Of a stretch of DNA of 64,000 bases, positions 31,773 through 43,604 are shown one piece after another. The stretch is from assembly GCA_037974965.1 (NCBI GenBank), contig JBBPFI010000005.1, positions 806,001 through 870,000 of the forward strand, written 5' to 3'. Numbering within the stretch: position 1 is the stretch's first letter; each line of letters opens with the position of its first letter. The notes beneath the pieces are model-generated. The model did not search any database, had not been told where the DNA came from, and worked only from the letters and a program-made list of their open reading frames with translations. The stretch is from Dacryopinax spathularia (taxonomy: Eukaryota; Basidiomycota; Dacrymycetes; Dacrymycetales; Dacrymycetaceae). A program made the position numbers and the translations under genes.

Positions 31773-33028
31773 TCAGACATTCACGAGCTTCAAGCTCTCC
31801 GCGTCATAGCGCGTGCCTGCAATCGGGAACTGATCAAGCACAGCCCTAATCTGCTTCAGCTCCTCTTCGGTGAGCGAGACATTGACGCTGCCGATGTTCT
31901 CCAGCAGTGCCTCCTCCCGCGTCGTACCGGGGATAGCGATGATGCCTTCCCACTGAGCGTGGATCCACGCCAGGGCGAGCTGGCTCGCGGTGCAGCCTTT
32001 CTTCTTTGCGAAGGCGGTCAGCTGGTCGACGAGTTGGATGTTCTGGATTACAGTCGGCACTGGAGCGCATCAACGAGACGTGGAAAGATCGCGTACTTTT
32101 GGGAAGTTCTCCTCGCTGAACCTTGGCACCGTCCGGCGGAAATCATCCTCTGGCAAATCTGAGTACTTCTTGAACTTGCCGGAAAGGAAGCCTCTTCCAA
32201 GAGGCGAGTAGGCCACGAGCGTGATGCCTAGCTCCTTGCACGCATCAAGCACGCCGTTATGCTCGATGGAGGTCTCCCAGAGGGAATACTCCCATTGGAC
32301 AGCATCGATCTTGGCTACTTTGGCGGCACGGCGCAGAGTTGCCGCGGAACACTCGGAGAGACCGATGTGCCTGCATGCGCTGTCAGTTTATGTTGGAATT
32401 GGAAATCAACCGCGCGTACCTGATCTTTCCAGCCTCTTTCAGCTCTTGCATAGCCTTCACCGTCACCTCGATGGGCGTCTTGGGATCCATACGATGCTGA
32501 TAGTAGAGGTCCACTGTTATAAGTCATCGGTACTGCCGTTTCCTTTCTTACATGGCGAGAGCAGCATACCGTAATCCATGTTGAGGTCTTTCAGTGAGCG
32601 CTCAAGGGACTCCTTGACGTATTCGGGATCACCACGGATGACCCACTCCGGAGTGATTCCAAACTTGGTGCCTATGCGTTCTTAGTCGGGCAAGCCTCCT
32701 GCAGAAAGCATCGAGCTTACAGAGGAAGACATCCTTCCGCGGGATGTTCAGAGTCTTTATGACCTTCGCTACAAGGCGCTCGTTTTCTCCCAGGCCTTTG
32801 CGGGAGTAGATCGCAGCGGTATCCCACATCCTGCAGCCAGCTTCATACCCCTTCTTGAAAACGGGTATGAAGTCGTCTTCGGTCTTGTCGGTGGCATAGA
32901 AGGCCTGATTAATGGTCAGTACTTCAGTAACTGGTGGTAGAATACGGGAACCATACGGAGAAGCCCATCAAGCCCCAGCCGGGAATGGGAACAGAGGAAT
33001 CACCGATCTTGCGAGTAGGCAGGGACAT
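31773..33028 (-). CDS. Aldo-keto reductase (YakC/AKR13-like), copy 2
   Basis: About six exons on the minus strand, starting [20 protein letters not shown] and ending LKLVNV at 31773. Catalytic residues are visible: Asp and Tyr in [11 protein letters not shown], Lys at the FLC-TKFG junction, and His in [13 protein letters not shown]. The core [20 protein letters not shown] and the C-terminal [18 protein letters not shown] match copies 1 and 3. WDTA and IYSRKG lie in one exon here, whereas copy 1 has an intron between WDTA and DVYG, so intron positions have shifted between paralogues. The gene abuts the outer end of the right inverted arm. The left arm has no equivalent, so it was outside the duplicated segment. 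Confidence 0.88.
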
Positions 33029-33842
33029 GGTTTATTGTTTGGCGATTCAGTGTTTGGCGGTTTGGAGGGCCTTCAAGTTCAGGCAAGGTGCGTGAGCGCT
33101 TGGTCAGCTCGTCTGTCGACAAGCAGTCGTTTAAGTACCTTCCCAGCATCGGCGATAGGATCATCTTCATTACGGAAAACACCTTCCGATCTTCAACGCT
33201 ATCCTTGACATCGGGCAGATTCGATGATCACCTCCTCCAATAGCGAGCCAGACAGCAGGTGCAGAAGGTTAGAATCGTACGTCATGCTCGGAGATAACCT
33301 GCCTTTCAGGGTCGTGAGCGCTCGGCACAGGGTCGGCGTTAGGTGCCGGGCGAAAGCGGGTGCGGTAGGAATGAGTTTGTAGGAACAAGATTGTAGGGTT
33401 ATTGTCGAGAGCCCTCAAGAAAGACGAGTAGCGTTCAGGTCGCACATGATCAATGCGACATTATCTTGCTAACCGTCACGTTCTTCGCCATAGTCGCGTG
33501 GGCATGGACCAATGAACCAGAAAGATCGGCTTTAGGATCAGCAGTGCTGCATCCTGCGTCGTTGAAGACAAGCCAAGTGATTAAGAGATCTAATGGGTCG
33601 GAGAGCATCGCATGAAGGTGAGCGCCTCAAGTTGTAGCCAGAGATTCAGCTTAATTTGGTTCGGTGGTCCTTTCGATCAAGGAGATGGTGGTAATAAATA
33701 ATGATCGAATTTCGGGGTAACCACAACAAACAGCGAAAGCGGAGGCAAGCTGACTACCTCAGGCTTACGGCAGCGGTCAGACCCTTGCTTCAAGTTATCG
33801 ACAGTTCGCGGTCGCCTTCCTGCCCAACGATCACACGACGCT
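33029..33842. other. Divergent intergenic region, no supported gene
   Basis: Lies between aldo-keto reductase 2 and the mL58 gene. Short frames only; presumably holds both promoters. Confidence 0.4.
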
Positions 33843-34394
33843 ATGAGCCGCCTCCCATTGATCTTCAAGCGGGGATACGTTGTGCGCCCCCTACCGCGAC
33901 AACCGGATCCTCTGAAGACCTCGAAACGAGCGACGACCTGGGAGGTTGCGCCTGGAGTGACCTTCACTCACCGACCGCCGCCCACACCGCCCACACCGTT
34001 TTCACTTACCGCTGCCCCAGCTTCGCCCCTTCTTGCCCTAGGCAAACGCGATCCCGCAGCATCGACATCTTCAACGGAGGATGTACCTCTACCGCCCGCG
34101 TTGCATGCAGACCCTGCTCCAAAATCTACGTTAACGCCAGAACAAGTTGCGGAGATTCGGAGAATTCGCGCAGAAGATCCTACTGGCACATCAGCCTCGG
34201 TCATCGCCAAGCAGTTCGGTGTTAGCGCGTGGTATGTGCGCATGCTTGCACCACTTCGGAAGGAAGAGAAGTGGAAGGTGATAGCGGAGAAAGTAGCCTC
34301 GGAGGGAAGAGAGAAGTGGGGTTATAGGAAGCGGCTTATTCGGGAGTCGAGGCAGAAGAGGAAGGATTATTGGTCAATGGCGCCGCCAAGTTAA
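33843..34394 (+). CDS. MRPL20: Mitochondrial large-subunit ribosomal protein mL58 (MRPL20 family)
   Basis: A single exon of 183 aa. The family signature is the helix-turn-helix-like segment LTPEQVAEIRRIRAEDPTG followed by SVIAKQFGVSAWYVRML, as in fungal Mrpl20/mL58. The basic C-terminus (KWGYRKRLIRESRQKRKDYW) is also typical. The N-terminal 40 residues are rich in Arg, Leu and Lys with few acids and would serve as a mitochondrial import signal. It is a structural protein of the fungal mitoribosome. A long antisense frame exists at 33968-34243 but is a shadow. Confidence 0.85.
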   Translation: MSRLPLIFKRGYVVRPLPRQPDPLKTSKRATTWEVAPGVTFTHRPPPTPPTPFSLTAAPASPLLALGKRDPAASTSSTEDVPLPPALHADPAPKSTLTPEQVAEIRRIRAEDPTGTSASVIAKQFGVSAWYVRMLAPLRKEEKWKVIAEKVASEGREKWGYRKRLIRESRQKRKDYWSMAPPS

Positions 34395-35325
34395 GCTTTG
34401 ATGCTTCCCCAGGTACGCCCTGCGTGCCCCCAGCAATCTTTCCATGTTCATGTTGTTCTCAGATGCTGGACTACGGCGATACTTGGCCTCATATGTGATC
34501 GCGACAGTGCGTGATGGTGGTTTGACAGACCGGAACCCTTCGGTATACGAAGTCGGAGGGGACTCCTTGTCTGTACCTACTGCAATCGAAACTTCCATCA
34601 CATGATACATATATCTCGCGGCAATCAGCGAGTGGTCAAACTGATCCGTGAAAGGCTCGCTGGTCCAGCGCGCCTGAACCTTCGCAGGAAATGTTCAGCA
34701 TGGGGCGATCTGACGACCTTTCAAATTGAGCACTTGAACCTCTCCTCGTCTGTTAGCGCGTGGTCTCACGTACAAGAAAGTCGAACTGCACTTCGTATGA
34801 CTAGTAACTACGTAGTTAGGCTTGCATTTTCTCCGTCTACAAATATGTGGCCGGAAGCAATTACTGCAGGCGTCGAAGGAGCCAGGGACGTAAGGCGCCC
34901 ATAGTCGGCCCAAATACGGCCAGTCCAACTAGCACAACGCTCCTTCTGCATGCATCCTGCTTATATACCACACTCGCGTCGCTGCCAATATCTCTCATAG
35001 CTGTCCTTACTCAAGAATCAGAAACTGATCTTCGAACCCAACGCTCCATAAGAAGAAACCAACGCATAGGGGTCGACGAAGGATTGCGAGTCATAGGAAG
35101 ACGGAGCAAGGGGGCGACTGCGGCTCGTGTGCATGTACAACCACCCGCGTCTGCCTAAGAAGGACCGTCAGGATATATCTGCTATTCACGGATAGTGCGC
35201 TCTGCTACCGCGCCTAACAGTTCCGACCGCTAACCGTTCTATAGCCCTACTGGCTCGCAGAGCCTCGCGAGGGTCCCTCATCGGAAACCGCCGTCGCCGG
35301 CCAAGCCTGGACGTGACTGGAAGGT
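34395..35325. other. Intergenic, no supported gene
   Basis: Frames at 34602-34904 and 34847-35158 plus lack recognisable features. An upstream exon of the SUMO protease gene could lie near its 3' end. Confidence 0.35.
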
Positions 35326-38300
35326 ATGCACCGTAATGACTGGAAGGGACGACTCCTGACGTACCTAAAGGGCGATGCCGACCTTACCCGCTTCATGAGG
35401 CAGCCACCCTATATGTCATCGGCGTCGCTGGCGACCAGCAAGCTGCGCAATACCCCCCAACAATCCAAGAAACGCGCAGCGGACATCACTGCTAGCTCTG
35501 ATCGAGGAGGAGCATTTCGTTCTGTTGACACGAGAGAGACGAAGAAGGCGAGACTAGAGATGGGCTCTCCATTCGGTTGGACCACGAATGTTACCGGTAG
35601 CGACCGCATCGCCGCACGTGTTGATGGGCGGGTGCCCGGCAGCAACGCCCGCAATGCGATTGCTATCGACGATGAAGATGTTGGGGAAGTTGTTCAAAGG
35701 GCAGGGCCTTCCACAGCACCTATATCGGGCGGCGCCCGGGGAAACGAGGCGCATACATTTGGGTCTAGCCGCGGATATGGTATGAATCCTGGAAACGTGA
35801 ACATGCGAACATCGGAGCTCTCGGACGATGAACTCGATCTGTTCTCAAAGCAACCATCTCGTGGTAGGGCATCCGAGGAGCCAGTCTATGGCGATGCTGG
35901 TGCCCACTTCGATCGGATATTACCCAACCGAACCCCGGACGCGCCTGATCCTTCTTCTCAAGGAGACTTCTTCCACGATTCTCTCTCGCAATCTCTTCCA
36001 CAGGATGAACCTCCCACGGACCCACTGGATCTGACTGCACAGAAACCGTCACCTGTCGGCCCGACATCCCCGCAGAATGGTGGTCGCTCGCCTTCGTATG
36101 ACGGCAGCGACCACGACTCTATCGAATCCTTTTCCGCAACGGAGCAAGTACCGTTGCGCAGGAACAACCGGGCTGGCCCGTCCCGTACTCGACCTTCACC
36201 ATCCCTCAAGTCCATTCCCTCAGGGAACACCAGGTCGAAGGTTGGACAGTACGATTCTGCACCGAGCGTATCCGGACTCTGGGGTTCCAGCAAGAAAATA
36301 AATGACTTCGCATCCGCCGCCAGAGATCAACAAAGCCACCCAGATGCTCCCCGCCTCAAAGTGAGGGAGAAAATGCGTGGCAAAGATGTGAGCATCTGGT
36401 TCCTGGATGGTATGGCTGCGATGTGCTGATTGCTATCGTTAGCCTCCTCAAATGCGACCCAAGTCACCAGTACTTCTCACCTCTAGCTCAGCAAACCCAT
36501 CCAACGGTGCTGGTGTTGTCCCATCTGAATCAACGACCTCGTCTACACTTCCATCTCCGTCAGACTCAGGCAAAGCTCCCTTGCATTCCCGCTTCGCGGC
36601 GCCGCCGGATGATCAAGCAATGCAAAAGCCGCTGGGAGCTACGGAAGGAGACCCCCGCGACCAAGTCTTTGTTGAATATTTCTACTTCGGCGGGCATCGG
36701 TTTGAACCGCCTTCGGTCGACAAGTGGTATCGCTTATCGTGGACACCGCACGTTCTAGAGCTACATAGTGTAGGTGGGCGCAAGATAGCATTCGGTCTGT
36801 TCAGCGAACTTGGCCGTATCACGGTAGAGTCTTCTGAAGGTCCGTGCTGACAACAATCTGATTCTTGCTCTAGTTGACCGAACACGCGGACAACCCGGCG
36901 ATCTGCAGCATCAAGGGTCCAAGTTCCTTCATGGAGAAGGCACGCGGCTTCATGGAGAAGGCCAAGGAAATTTTTGGGGATTCAGCTGGTATCAGTGCGT
37001 CGTCCACGACCAAGTGCTATTTGGCATATCTACTGACGGTCATCTCAGGAGAGGAGGATTCAGAAGAGATGTGCATGAAGCTGGTGGGAACGGACAAGCG
37101 ATTTCCTACCGCCTGGACCCGCCTCAGCGGCGTCCTCAAAAGGACCAGCAAGTCCGCCCAGCTTCAAGTGGAATACATCAGGTGAATTGGTACAAGTCCA
37201 GCATGGACTTCATTAATTTTTTTTCGTCCAGGCCATCTGCGGCTGGGGGATTTTTGAGCGACTTCAAACATAGGGCCAGGGCCACCCGACTAGACCCGGA
37301 CTCACCACGTGCACCGGCCAATGTTGAGACAGTGTGGCGGATGGGGCCAGAGGAGCCGCGCCCCGCTTTCTCACTGTACGTACTCCCTACAACTTGCAAA
37401 CTATGTACAATCTGAATCCTTTGGCCGATCAGTGGGAAGCCAAGCAGACCTCCCGGAACTCCAATATCGGTGCCGACGAATCCGCCAAGGGCTCAGTTAC
37501 CGGAGTCGACCTCGAGCCTCCTGCGAAATAACACGCCTCCCTCCAGCCATGTAGGCCCTCGACAGTATGGGTATTCTGCGCTTCCTGCCCGTGAAACTCG
37601 ATCATCAGCTAGGAACAAGCAGTCCGCGCCACAGATGTTTCCTGTACGTGAGCTTATGCGTTCCGGTTTCACATGCTGACTTCTACAGGTATTTGACCGG
37701 CAGAAGTCCCCTAGCCCGGATCCAAACGATCTGTCGGTACGCTTGTTGACCAGAATGATCACATTGCTCATTTGTTATAGTATGCTTGTCTGGCCTCCGG
37801 AAGCCAAGACGGGCGCTGTTCAGATCACCTACGGGGACTACAAACGCTTGGAACCCCAGGAGTTCCTCAACGACACCCTCATCGAATTTGGTCTGAAGTA
37901 TGTTGTGAATATTGATGGCTTACATCCATTGACCGCTTTCAGACTCTGGTTCAAGAATTTCAGCGATCAGCATCCTGAAGTGGCAAAAGATGTGCACATG
38001 TTCAACACATTCTTTTACAAGAAGATAAGCAATAAGGAGTAAGGTTGTTTTCCGCGGTCTGAAACACAGGCTAAGGCTTCACAAGCTTTGCGGCCGGGTA
38101 CGAAAGTGTCCGCAAATGGACGAGCAAGGTTGATATCTTCGAAAAGAAGTACATTATTGTTCCTATCAACGAACAGTACGCACCCCGTAAAGTCTCAATA
38201 TTGCATTCTGATTATTCTATAGCCTGCACTGGTATCTGGCCATAATATGCAATCCTAAAGGAATTTTACGCCCGCCTCCTCCGGTTGTCGCCTCTGCACC

Positions 38301-39557
38301 TCGAAAGTCAGCTCGACTGAGTGGAGCAGATCCGCATGCACGCAATATTGAACTCCCTATCTCAGACAGCTCGAGCGCTATACGGGAGGAGGTCGAGGTG
38401 GAAGATATCGCCGCACCCCGCGACGGCGATCTGACCATGGAAGACGCCCCTGCTTCAGGGCCTGCCTCCCGTGAAGGCACCGCCTCACATCGAGTGCTGC
38501 ACGATGAGATGGATGTCGACGTGGCCGAAAGCGTGTCGAAATTTGACGCTGGCGGACCAGAATCGCTGGAGTTGGGAGTTTCCTCCCAACCACAGGAGGA
38601 TGAGGTCTCGGCCGCCGATACCTCGATTTTATCTCCAATGACTGCACCTTCGAGTTCCGATCAGTGGGTCTCTGATCTTGCCCCTGATTGCAATCTAACA
38701 TTCCGCAGAACCTTTATATTCACCTTCGACTCTCTCGGCGGTCCTCACAAGGCCGCTGTCAGATCCCTTTCGAGGTATTTGCAGGCCGAAGCAAGGGATA
38801 AGAGAAATGTGTCAAACACGACCGAAGGTGTAGGGCGAACGGCTAAGGTACGTTCTCGTGGTTTTCGTAGGCGTATGTCTGATACCAACCTGTCCAGGTC
38901 CCAACACAGCAAAACTTCTGCGACTGTGGTCTATTTGTTCTACATTTCGTGGAGAAGTTCATGGCAAATCCCGAGCAGTTCATGAAAGATCTTTTGGTAT
39001 GAGTCCCCGCTGCATTGCCGGACAGCGTCTGACTGCCCGGGCAGGACAAGGAAAACCCTCGGCCGAAGGAGTACTGGGACCGCGTATGGGAGCGGGACGC
39101 TGTTGACGATAAGAGGGCAGTCTTGAAGGCGAAGATAGAGTCTCTCGCCGGCGATTGGAGGGAAAAGCGAAAAGTTCAGCTGGAAGAAGATGAGAGACGA
39201 AACAAGGAGAAGCAAGGCTCAGTGGCACTATCGGGCGAAGACACGGCGCAAGGCAGCAAGTCGGACGACGATGATGACGTGGAAATCGTCGGAGAGACGA
39301 AGCGTGTTTCGCCCCGGAAAAGCGGGAGACAAGCCCGGCCAGACAATGCGGTTCGGAGACCTGTAACCACATACAGCCGAGCGACTGGCCAGCAACGCGG
39401 ACGGCTCGACGGACCTCCCATGAGGGTTACAAGGCGAAGCTCCCTGGCTCACACAGCATCTGCCGAGTCAAGCCAGGAGATAGTCGTGCTGGAAGGTCCC
39501 GGCTCGATCGCCGAGCGGACAAAGCGGGATCGCAGACAAACTTCCCGACCGTTCTGA
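35326..39557 (+). CDS. ULP2: SUMO-specific cysteine protease, Ulp2/SENP6-7 type
   Basis: A multi-exon gene. The long N-terminal part (from about 35326) is disordered, with nuclear-type basic clusters. A folded PH-like segment around 36660-36830 (FVEYFYFGGHRFEPPSVDKW) precedes the protease. The protease core begins GAVQITYGDYKRLEPQEFLN, then DTLIEFGLK, NTFFYKK, and SVRKWTSKVDIFEKKYIIVP. The catalytic triad is complete: His in LHWYLAIICNP (about 38230), Asp in IFTFDSLGGPHK (about 38725) and Cys in NFCDCGLFVLHF (about 38920), with the oxyanion Gln in PTQQNF. About 150 residues are inserted between His and Asp, as in Ulp2/SENP6-7. The tail is charged (DDDDDVEIV) and may hold SUMO-interacting motifs. 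Exon limits between 36840 and 37800 are uncertain, and the start may lie further upstream. Confidence 0.85.
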
Positions 39558-39706
39558 ACAGAGGCGTGGATTGACGACAGCAATGATTCGATTTGTTGAT
39601 GATTTTCTTTCTTTTCTGGGCGCGCTCCGGGATACCTGTGCTCACTGTATAATATGCAAGCACGTAGACCTGTATAATACATATAATGCGGGGTATAATG
39701 CCCGTC

Positions 39707-40996
39707 TCATGCAGCGCCTCGCATTCCCATTCGACATACCGTTCCACCGCCCATCATACCATCGAATGTAAAGAAATTTGCCATGGGTGCCTCGCGGCCA
39801 CCAATGGCTTTTAGCATGTCTTGGGCCAAGAACCCTCCTAGTACTGCGCAAATGGGCGATAGTTCGTAAGGCGCAGTGGCTGCAAGTCGTCTATATGCTC
39901 TTGTGAGATGAAGAGCAGGGGTAAATGCACCATGAAACGCACTCTATATGTTCAGTTGGCACTGTCTTCAGTGCAAGCTTGTTCACCTGTGCAGCCTTGA
40001 CCAGCTGATTCGCGATTCCCAGCAGTTCAGGTACGGCCTCGGTCCCCGCAGGTAGAGCTCCATGCCGCGCCTCATACTCCCACACGGCTACAATGCACGT
40101 TCAGGGGTTGACATTGCACGGCGTTGAGGCGTTACATACCAAGAATGGAAAAGACGACAGCTGGATTAACCTCCTTCGTATCTCGCATGGTCATGTGGCT
40201 CCAGCTGGCCTTCAGGGCAGAGGAGAGCGGTGTATACGTGAAGGTCTTCTTTACTTGCGGAGCGTTTGGTTTTGTCCTGTCCCTTGTGTCAAAGCATGTC
40301 AGCAGGTGTTGTTCCGAATCAAGGGACCACACCTACTGGCTAACATAGCTGTGCTCTCCCAAGTCGCAGAACGCATAACCATACCAACCCATCGTCCCGC
40401 CACAATAGAACTGCTTGCCCTGCTTCCGGCAAGCGTCATTCAGTTTCTCGCACGTTGTTCGGTCGTAGTCTGTTGCGCAGACCATGTCGACGTTGAGGAA
40501 GAGAGCATGTAGGGCTTCTTCGGAGAGGTCGAGGGGTGCGGAGAGGGAGACGATGTTGACGAGCGGATTTAGCGCCGCTATTCGTGGTACGGCCGTATCG
40601 ACGCGCTACGATACGAATTGGTCTTCAGCCCGCCTTTCGGGTGCGATAATGGAGTAAAACGTACCTTCTTTCCGACATCATCCTCTCGATAGAAGAAGCC
40701 TGCACCGAGGTCCTCTTCGCTCACCAAGTCATCATCCATAACCTTCAGCGTCCCAATGCCAGCAAGGACGATATTCTTGATCACCTCCGCAGCGGTGCCA
40801 CGCAATCGAAGGACTAATACAGTCGCATTCCGCATACGTGTCTGTGCGTCGAAGCCCCATAATCGGATTTGGCGATCATACAGGGCAGCCTCGTCTAAGT
40901 GGCCATCAACGAGGATCCAGGGCAGCGCGTATACGCGGCGCACGCACCTTCCGTTATCGCCGCTCCCTTCACTTCATTCGTCAGCGGACTAGCCAT
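39707..40996 (-). CDS. AOS1: SUMO-activating enzyme subunit 1 (Aos1/SAE1)
   Basis: The minus-strand gene starts MASPLTNEVKGAAITE at 40996. A first intron (acceptor near 40899) joins this to DEAALYDRQIRLWGFDAQTR, the signature of Aos1/SAE1. The nucleotide-binding region reads VLVLRLRGTAAEVIKNIVLA and LKVMDDDLVSEEDLGAGFFY. Later exons give NVDMVCATDYDRTTCEKLND, FYCGGTMGWYGYAFCDLGEH and TFTYTPLSSALKASW. The last exon has SPICAVLGGFLAQDMLKAIG and ends FFTFDGMMGGGTVCRMGM. Aos1 pairs with Uba2 to adenylate SUMO; it lacks the catalytic Cys itself. At least five exons are present. It converges with the SUMO protease gene, 150 bp between stops. Confidence 0.88.
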
Positions 40997-41700
40997 CTTT
41001 CTAAACCCCCTTCTGCTAATATGGGACAGAATACAAGGCCGGCCGTGCAATGAGTTGTACGCGACGGGTTACGAGAAGTGACTTCGCCATCAGGGACGCG
41101 CTCAGGACTTTCAGATCGGGAAGGTAGTGGCAGTGCTGGCTGACTGGAATTTTGGCGCCCATCAAAAGCGCTGATCTGGTACGTTTCCAGCTTCGAGTTC
41201 TGCAATGTTTGCTCCAAGGAGCTAACTAGATAAGCACCATGCGTTTATGTACTGATTGGGCATGAACCTGTTCTCTTAAATTGCTTATCGCGACCTCCTT
41301 CAAGCTTCGGTCATCTTCTGTACACTTGGTATTCACCCTTACACCATAGTCCTCCTCGAGCAAGAGAGTCGCGAATAGACGCTTATGCTCAGAACCGGCC
41401 CAAGAAACCGCTCGGCCAACGCAAACAGTGTTGGCGACTGGGAAAGCGTAGAGTCGTAGCTTTGTGCGTAATGCAAAGCACGTCTTGCGAGGACACACGA
41501 TTTGGGGCACACGATTTGGATTCTTTCTGCCAGTTACTCCTCAAAAGTGCAATTCGGCGTGACCAGAACAGAATAGGGAACTTAAGTGAGGAAGGGATGC
41601 AACCGTTCTATACCCATCTTTCATGATCACCGGCTGGCCCAATTCTGGACATAGGGGCTCCTCAACCGCTGCCGATTGCAACCGGGATGCGGCATGCCAA
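40997..41700. other. Intergenic with an unassigned minus-strand frame
   Basis: A frame at 41226-41510 minus (LRLYAFPVANTVCVGRAVSW, LFATLLLEEDYGVRVN) looks protein-like and ends near a GTNCAT-type junction, but no family is recognised and no partner exon was found. Confidence 0.25.
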
Positions 41701-41970
41701 ACTAAGCGGAGGTCTCAACATCGTGCGTCTACCTCGGATCCGTCTTGTCCAAGCAGTCGGAGACGAATCGGCGTCCGAGCAGTTATCATGGCATTCGCGC
41801 ATGCACTCTGTCTTCTCTCCAGCCGGACTTGTGTATACCTTCGTATAGCCGACTGGCCTGACCGGACAAGCCCGCTTCTCCGGCCTAGCAGAGTATACGT
41901 GTTCTCTGGTCGCAGGTATAGCGGGCTTGCGCGGCCCCGGGTTAGGAATGACTCTCCCTTCCCCAACACG

Positions 41971-41980
41971 TATATAAGCA
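41971..41980 (+). promoter_or_regulatory. TATA box (TATATAAGCA) of the first tandem gene
   Basis: Fifty nucleotides upstream of the ATG at 42030, followed by GCGCAT. The second gene has the same string at 43499. Confidence 0.5.
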
Positions 41981-42029
41981 GCGCATTTCGGTACAACGAC
42001 TGGCAAACGCAACTTACCTCTGTGCATCA

Positions 42030-42708
42030 ATGTCGGACTCCCCCTCCAATTCGATGTCGAACTGCGACAACGACGAATACTTGAAGGACCCCAACATGTC
42101 TCAGCTCATGTGGACGTGGGGCTCCGAGCTCGACAAAGGGAACACTCCAGAGATCTGCTGGGGGGACCCACCCCCTTCCACTCCCTCTCCGGCCCGTACT
42201 GAGCATGCGGCGGACGCGACCGTTAACGATACAACCTGGCAGGCCATCGACAGAGACGGCGTCACGAACAAGCATGACGATCAGCCGCTCCAGTCGTGGG
42301 ACTCCTTGCCTGTCCCCGGCTTCCCCCCGACGCTGGCTGACGACGACCCTTACTGGAACTATCACTGGAATCCTGACTGCACGAATAGACAAATTTACAA
42401 TCTGGTAAGCGCTTCGCTTTCGATTGGAAACTTGTCTGCTCGCACCTTTCCGGACTCCAAGCTGATGAGCTCTCCAGCTGGAGTGTTACGACATGTGGCT
42501 TGTAGGCAGGGACCGCAGCCGGCGGTGGAATGCGGTGGGCGCGGTTTCGCGACATGTTCGTAGTCCGTTACTGACAACTTCTCAGCGCAAGAGGCTTGCC
42601 CTTGCCCTGCAGGTCGACCGCCTTGCGGACATCCACGACGAGGATTGCCCGCTCGAAGCCATTGCAGATCTCTTCGGGGATGACCAGATCGCACAGGCCT
42701 CGAGCTAA
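42030..42708 (+). CDS. Uncharacterised three-exon protein, 184 aa, tandem copy 1
   Basis: Exons 42030-42404 (375 nt), 42478-42534 (57 nt) and 42586-42708 (123 nt), all phase 0. The acidic, Pro/Ser-rich N-terminus leads to a conserved motif SWDSLPVPGFPPTLADDDPY, then HWNPDCTNRQIYNL. Exon 2 encodes LECYDMWLVGRDRSRRWNA. Exon 3 begins RKRLALALQVDRLADIHDED and continues CPLEAIADLF. The second copy shares all these elements and the exact lengths of exons 2 and 3. Exon plan, promoter and the NRQI/NRRI motif before exon 2 hint at distant kinship with the small genes of the inverted arms, but sequence identity is too low to prove it. I recognise no named family. Confidence 0.6.
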
Positions 42709-43490
42709 TGGCCAAGCAGCTCGTTTTCCGTGTTCCTAGTGTCCTGTCCTTCCTTCATGTCTCGCTCCACGCCTTTATCGGGCATACCACTGTCGTTACT
42801 CATAACGCCATGGCTCCACCTATGCAACGAGTTCAGAACACTCTAGGATAGTTCTGAAATCATCACCTTATGCAGTTATCCAGTTCCTGATCAGGGCGTT
42901 CCACGTTCCCGGCCGCTTAGGCTGCTGGCTCCAGTTTCCTTTCGGCATCGACCTTCCTTGTCAAGCAGTAAACCCATGCCATGTTCTCTTCACATTGGCG
43001 CTAAGCGTTCTCGACCTATTGAAAGTGGTCAGAGGCGCTTCCCATGTGAGCTTCAATCATACCGATGTTCTGAACCCAACGTGAACCTCCGCAAGCCTGG
43101 CGACGGAAACTGCTCTATCTTCCCGCATTCGGATGGATCGCCATGATTCTTCCCAAACAGGAATTCCGCGTATATGGGGCATCCATCACCGGTTACGGAT
43201 CACAACGCCGCGGAGAATATGCAGGACGTAGTATGTCAGACTCGCCGCTAGACCCACTCTGCCTCGAGGACAAGTCGTCCAGAAGCCCGGAGACGAATCG
43301 GAAGACGCCCACTTATCGGCGTTCGAAATTCAGACTCCCATTTCTGGCCGGACTCGCGTATACGTTCGTATACCCGGCTTGGCCTTAACTTGGAACACGG
43401 CTCAAGGGGTTGATTTGGAGCGTACGTGTCCCCCTTCTCGCAGATAGAGCGGGCTTGCACGGCCCCAAGTTGGGTATGACTCGCCTTACC
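42709..43490. other. Spacer between the tandem genes, no supported gene
   Basis: From about 43265 on it holds the duplicated promoter segment. Frames at 42958-43388 have no recognisable features. Confidence 0.4.
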
Positions 43491-43498
43491 TGGAAAGG

Positions 43499-43508
43499 TA
43501 TATAAGCA
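43499..43508 (+). promoter_or_regulatory. TATA box (TATATAAGCA) of the second tandem gene
   Basis: About 100 nt upstream of the ATG at 43605, followed by ACGCATCTCAGC, close to the sequence after the first gene's TATA box. Confidence 0.5.
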
Positions 43509-43604
43509 ACGCATCTCAGCCCGAGTACAGACCAACACGACTTGCCTCTGCACCAGTCTTGTCCTCTCCCTACTACCAAACGCACTATACACCCACAGCA
43601 GAAC

